Origin: Adiantum capillus-veneris
Lineage: Eukaryota; Streptophyta; Polypodiopsida; Polypodiales; Pteridaceae
Length of the DNA: 64,000 nt
NCBI GenBank assembly: GCA_014529385.2
Contig: CM043958.1
Location: 122,978,817 to 123,042,816, forward strand
Direction of reading: 5' to 3'
In this document: positions 60,258 to 64,000 of the stretch, in pieces
Layout of the letters: every line of letters begins with the position of its first letter
Position numbering within the stretch: the stretch's first letter is position 1
Notes under the pieces: generated by a model
Seen by the model: the letters and a program-made list of their open reading frames with translations, nothing else
What the model was told of the DNA's origin: nothing
The model's database searches: none
Translations under genes and position numbers: made by a program

Positions 60258-61012
60258 TGTTAGGAAATAAGACGTAGCTAAATAGATAATTGAGTAGATT
60301 ACTTAATGGAGAGAGACAGATTTATATACACGAGATTATAGAGTAGAGAGAGAGAGAGAGAGTACACACGATATACGTGGTTCACCCAATGTGGGATACG
60401 TCCACGGGAAAGCAGCCACTCAATGGCTTTAGTACTTCAAAACAAGAAGTAGTTTACAAAGGGATTATACCCTTAATGGAGCTCCCGCCTTGCTTCACTC
60501 TCACCACCTCACACTCACCTTGTTGCATCAACTTCACACTATGAAATGTGTGTAGAAATGGCCTCCTTTTATAGGCCAAAAGGGCTGCCCTCTCTTATGA
60601 GATACAACCATGTGTAGCCGCCCTTGTGCGAATAAGTCCAAATCGGACCCTCCAATCCGCCCATGTGTGGCCGCCCTTGAGAAGACAAGTCCGCTTTTGA
60701 ATTCGGCCACCGGCCAGCGGCCATTGACTTCCGACCACCGTCCATCGGCCATTGACTACCGGCCACCAGCCATTGACTTCCGACCACCGGCCACCGGCCA
60801 ACCGACCGGTTGTTTTCCGACCACTTTCCGGTTGTCGTTCGACCATAATATTCCGGCGAAAAAGAATATTCCGGCGAAAAAATTCTTGTCCGTGAAAATT
60901 TTGGTTTCCGATGAGTGATTTTCCTTCACGCACGATGGCTTCTTCTCATAATGGGGGCCTTACAAATGTGCGCTTTTACCACAGAAAATTACAAGGGTAA
61001 ATCAGGCTCCAT
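60258..61012 (-). mobile_element. C9 5' LTR, 755 bp, first 8 bases missing
   Basis: Same sequence as 57798-58552 apart from a few dozen substitutions by eye, many inside the GGCCATTGAC repeats. On the minus strand its first bases TGTTAAGT are absent: the right flank departs from the other LTR after GGCTCCAT. No target duplication is visible (ATTAT on the left, TGCTT on the right). Confidence 0.9.
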
Positions 61013-61999
61013 TGCTTCCATTGGTAGGTTTTCTTTGAGCCTTTGTATACACAACCTTACGTTCCTCTGTGGTATAGGATTTGAAATGATTAGGTGTAGG
61101 GTGTAAGTCTGTTGGGTCTTCTTGTTCTGTGGACTGTGATTTCACTTTTGCTTCCTTTTGTTGTTGAGCTAACTCTAGATTTTGTCGTCTCCTTACGGTA
61201 CGGCTCAGCTTTAGCTTCACTGTAGCCTCTAGTTGTGCAATGGAAATGCGTTGTGGACTACACCATATAACGCTTTGAAGGTATTCACCCTAGTTATCTA
61301 CCAGCTTCCGATGAGCATCACATGCCCCTATATAATTAAGCCATTCCATGGTAGATTTCTTTTTTTTTATTCTAGCACACACATTTTCTCGATATCGCCG
61401 CCTCTTATATCTATTACTCTTCTTGTCTAGTTTTTTATTACGAAGGACCTCTAGTGAAGAGTCACTAGATGAATCGCTACTTGTGTCTTCTTCTCTCCTA
61501 GATAGATTGTCATCTAGGGTACCACTGGGCCCTGAATGGTTTGTCCCCACATTTGCATTAAGATTTAACTTAGATTCTTTGTCCTAAGAGTCAATTTCAA
61601 TTGATGATTCTAAATCCAAATCGTGTGGGCTAAAGTCTTTGTGAGACGCTACTGGTTCCAATGTCAATAAAGCGTTCATCTTGTAGGTCATCAGAATCTA
61701 TATGCATCGCTTCTATCATATTTAAGGGTACAAGTGGTGGCATTTCATTTCCCTCAGGTGTTACCCAGGTCGTTCCCCTATTTCCCCAAGTGTCTATGGC
61801 TACTGCTAGGTGGACCCAATCCACATTGTCAGACTCAGTCATCCCATGTAGAACATCCATATAAGGAGAATCTTTCCCAGCATCAATGTCCATTTTACAT
61901 GTGTAACAATATTGCAATGGGGCCAAGTGAACTATGGTGTCATATCTATGATCAATTATAAACATGTTTCCTAGAGGATGTGCTTGACCAATTACAAGA
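61013..61999 (-). pseudogene. G8 protease-RT linker
   Basis: Minus-strand charged coding: GNMFIIDHRYDTIVHLAPLQ, YCYTCKMDIDAG, MTESDNVDWVHLAVAIDTWG, SSDSSSDSSLEVLRNKK and QQKEAKVKSQSTEQED. This kind of long acidic and basic linker lies between protease and RT in Tat/Athila-like elements. Stops and shifts at several points. C9 is inserted at its end. Confidence 0.6.
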
Positions 62000-62480
62000 T
62001 CCACTCAAATGACAAAATCTTGGAACTGCAAGTAGACATAGTTTTTAGACCAGTCATGCGCCATTTTTGCCTTCCTCATGAAAGGATGTCCTAAGATCAT
62101 CTCAGATGTCATAGTGTGCATGGAGAAATCCATAACAATGAAGGTATTTCTTATTTAGGGTCCAAAGACCTTGATCTTGAGATCTTCTAGCATCCCAATA
62201 GGTTTAACAATAGACCCATTGGCCATCTTTACTACTATGGTTGTGGTCCCAAGGTGAGGTCTTCACATAGTTTCCCAGCAATTTTTAGTCACAATGCTAA
62301 CCCCAATGCCACCATCAAGGATTCACTTCACAATTAATCCCTTGGTAGTGATTGATATGGTCGCATTGAATTCATCACCCTCAAAGTATTGTCCCAAGTT
62401 GTTAATAGGTATTTCTACAACAGAGTTCTCATCTAGGTTGGGTTGTGGATCTAAGTGTTCCTCCTCCATTGGCATCTCCC
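62000..62480 (-). pseudogene. G8 retropepsin-like protease
   Basis: Minus strand: NNLGQYFEGDEFNATISITT, then a TGA and ILDGGIGVSIVTKNCWETM (active site DGG for D[ST]G), IKVFGP, FIVMDFSMHTMTSEMILGHP and FMRKAKMAHDWSKNYVYLQF. The layout parallels the G2 protease (AILDSGAGIAIAT ... ILGRPFMRQLKMVQDWGYDY), so the two are related. Confidence 0.72.
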
Positions 62481-63240
62481 TAGCTCCATCCATCTGTGCA
62501 AGTTGTGGTAGCCCAACCTTCAGTTCTCCATTGAGGAAAGCTCAAAGAGCTAAGAATAGCTCGGAGTCTCCATATAGTTTGGGCATGATGGTGGTTCTAA
62601 CTTCTGAAGCCATGAAATCCATCAATTTGGCAATATTTAACGACATCTTTTGGGCTTCAGTCCCTTGACATGGGAAATATGGGATCTCCAAATTCTTCGA
62701 TAGATGTAGGTAGTCCCTCTGTAAACATTCTTTCCAACAAGAAGTGAGTATGCCCACTTTCCCATGACTTTAAGTCACTTTCTTCTTGGATGACACTAGG
62801 TATGGCTAGGGGTCTATGGAATTTGTGAGGTCGTTGTTGCGTCGGGAACACTGTGTCTGTAATCTGGATCTTCCTAGGTGCTGGCTCTAGATCCCTTTGG
62901 GTCTCTTATACCAAAATTCTTAATTTCTTGACTAGCTTGACCTCCTCTGTATGGTTTGGGTAAGTTCCTATCTTCTTTTTGGGTCCAAGCCATTGTGGCT
63001 CATGATGATCTTCCTTGTTGGTTTCTTTCCTAGTGGTCGTTTTGGTCTCCATGGTTTCACCTGAATCAAAATTCTCTTCAGCGTCTTTCATATATACGGG
63101 GTCATCACCAGCCCCTATGTTGGTCTTTGAACAGGGGTCAGACTTCACTGCTTTTTGCGATATCTTCCTGCGTGTCTTCTTCTTCTTCTGAGAATGGGTA
63201 GTTGATGCCGTGTCTCTTTCTTTAAGATTTTTTTTTTTTG
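62481..63240 (-). pseudogene. G8 region between gag and protease
   Basis: Minus strand pieces: ATTSITHSQKKKKT-like basic text at 63200, GAGDDPVYMKDAEENFDSGE, GHTHFLLERMFTEGLPTSIE and AKLMDFMASEVRTTIMPKLY. No known domain. Frames change several times. Confidence 0.5.
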
Positions 63241-63260
63241 GAGCATCGATCATATGCATA

Positions 63261-63444
63261 TATTTACTGGTACCATAGTGTACTTTGTGATGGATCCTTG
63301 GTAACCTCAATCAAGTTTAATGGCATAATCTTTGGCACATTCGGATTATTTATATTTACTGGTACCACAGTGTACTTTGTGATGGATCCTTGGTAACCTC
63401 AATCAAGTTTAATGGCATAATCTTCGGTGCATTCGGATTATTTG
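63261..63444. repeat. Tandem duplication in G8, period 92
   Basis: The segment from TATTTACTGGTACCA recurs at 63261 and 63353 with four or so differences, within the Gag tail. Confidence 0.92.
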
Positions 63445-64000
63445 GACATTGGGCAATCAAATGATCTACTCCACATCAATCACACATGAGTATCGGCATT
63501 GTAGACATGCTCGCTTGATTGGTTTGTATTAGTGTAGCATTCTTTCGTAGCCTAATAGGACACTCGGCTACACGATGTGGACCTCCATACTCATAGCTTT
63601 AAAGAGATGGTCTCTTGGCAGTGTAATTGATATTTTGGCCTCTTGCAGCAAGAGAAGCTACTTGATAGACATGTTTGACTTGTCCCCAATAGTCCTCCAT
63701 GTAATATTGTGGACTTTCTTCAAGTGCATCAATTTCATAGGAAATAATAGGGTCTATGTCTTCCTCATGGACGTCCAAACAAGCAATAGATGACTCACAA
63801 CCCACTTGATTCATAGAAGTGATTCTCGGAGGTGGTGGTTGCGGTCCTGGAACTAGAGGTGGTAAGGGTGTTTTTTGAAGAACATTTTGGGCCCTAGGGA
63901 CCATGTGTTGTGACCATTGTTCAAGAGGTGGGGCTGGCATCAATGCAGGCACTCAAGGTGTGTCTGTCCATGCTAAGGTTGGTCTATTGGCCATCGCGTG
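63445..64000 (-). pseudogene. G8 gag tail with zinc knuckles, runs off the window
   Basis: Minus strand: a proline-rich stretch (LPPLVPGPQPPPPRITSMNQ), then YEYGGPHRVAECPIR and, near 63480, CD-stop-CGVDHLIAQCPNNP. The second is a CCHC knuckle with a stop after the first two residues and is like CDRCGSSDHLIKDC of G2. The rest of gag and the 5' LTR are right of the window. Confidence 0.65.

Overview
The window looks like repeat-rich nuclear DNA of a land plant. It is built almost entirely from LTR retrotransposons of plant type: Ty1/copia with tRNA-iMet primer sites, and Ty3/gypsy including a Tat-like element with a second RNase H. Between them lie very long CT/GA, GT and AC microsatellites and a few decayed fragments of plant-type genes. 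I see no intact host gene, rRNA, convincing tRNA, CRISPR array or prokaryotic signature. The species cannot be named from this sequence; a spore-bearing plant or other large-genome lineage is possible but is only a guess.

Layout. 1-2.0 kb: minus-strand gypsy gag remnant with a possible PBS and LTR. 2.2-2.6 kb: minus-strand fragment of a nepenthesin-like (A1) aspartic protease. 2.6-5.0 kb: CT/GA arrays, one forming a large inverted repeat, then a CATTGG/CCAAT repeat cluster and a GT array. 5.6-9.5 kb: 5'-truncated copia element C1. 9.5-16.9 kb: gypsy-like element G2, with gag and protease but no polymerase, in one long stop-interrupted frame. 16.9-18.6 kb: pseudogene of an FCP1/NIF-type HAD phosphatase. 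18.8-23.8 kb: DNA-transposon-like unit D1, whose transposase-like minus-strand remnants lie between two arrays of a near-palindromic motif in opposite orientation. 24.1 kb: a MITE. 25.8-34.8 kb: two or three minus-strand gypsy elements (G3, G4 and a fragment). 36.7-38.4 kb: tandem duplications and microsatellites.

39.2-57.4 kb: gag-like fragment G5, then the large plus-strand Tat-like element G6 with LTRs of about 3 kb. G6 is split in its gag by a complete short element, G7 (45108-50003), which has two LTRs, a PBS, a PPT and a perfect 5-bp target duplication. A second copy of the MITE sits in the G6 5' LTR. 57.4-64.0 kb: minus-strand gypsy element G8, split by a nested copia element, C9, that is internally deleted so gag runs directly into reverse transcriptase.

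How the parts relate. G2, G7 and G8 share features (palindromic LTR starts in G2 and G7, similar LTR 3' ends in G2 and G7, similar protease and zinc-knuckle regions in G2 and G8). They may be autonomous and non-autonomous relatives, but G2 and G7 show no polymerase of their own. The coding regions are mostly broken by stops and frameshifts. The best preserved are the C1 RT-RNase H frame (7101-9185), the G6 gag (44167-44877) and the C9 pieces.
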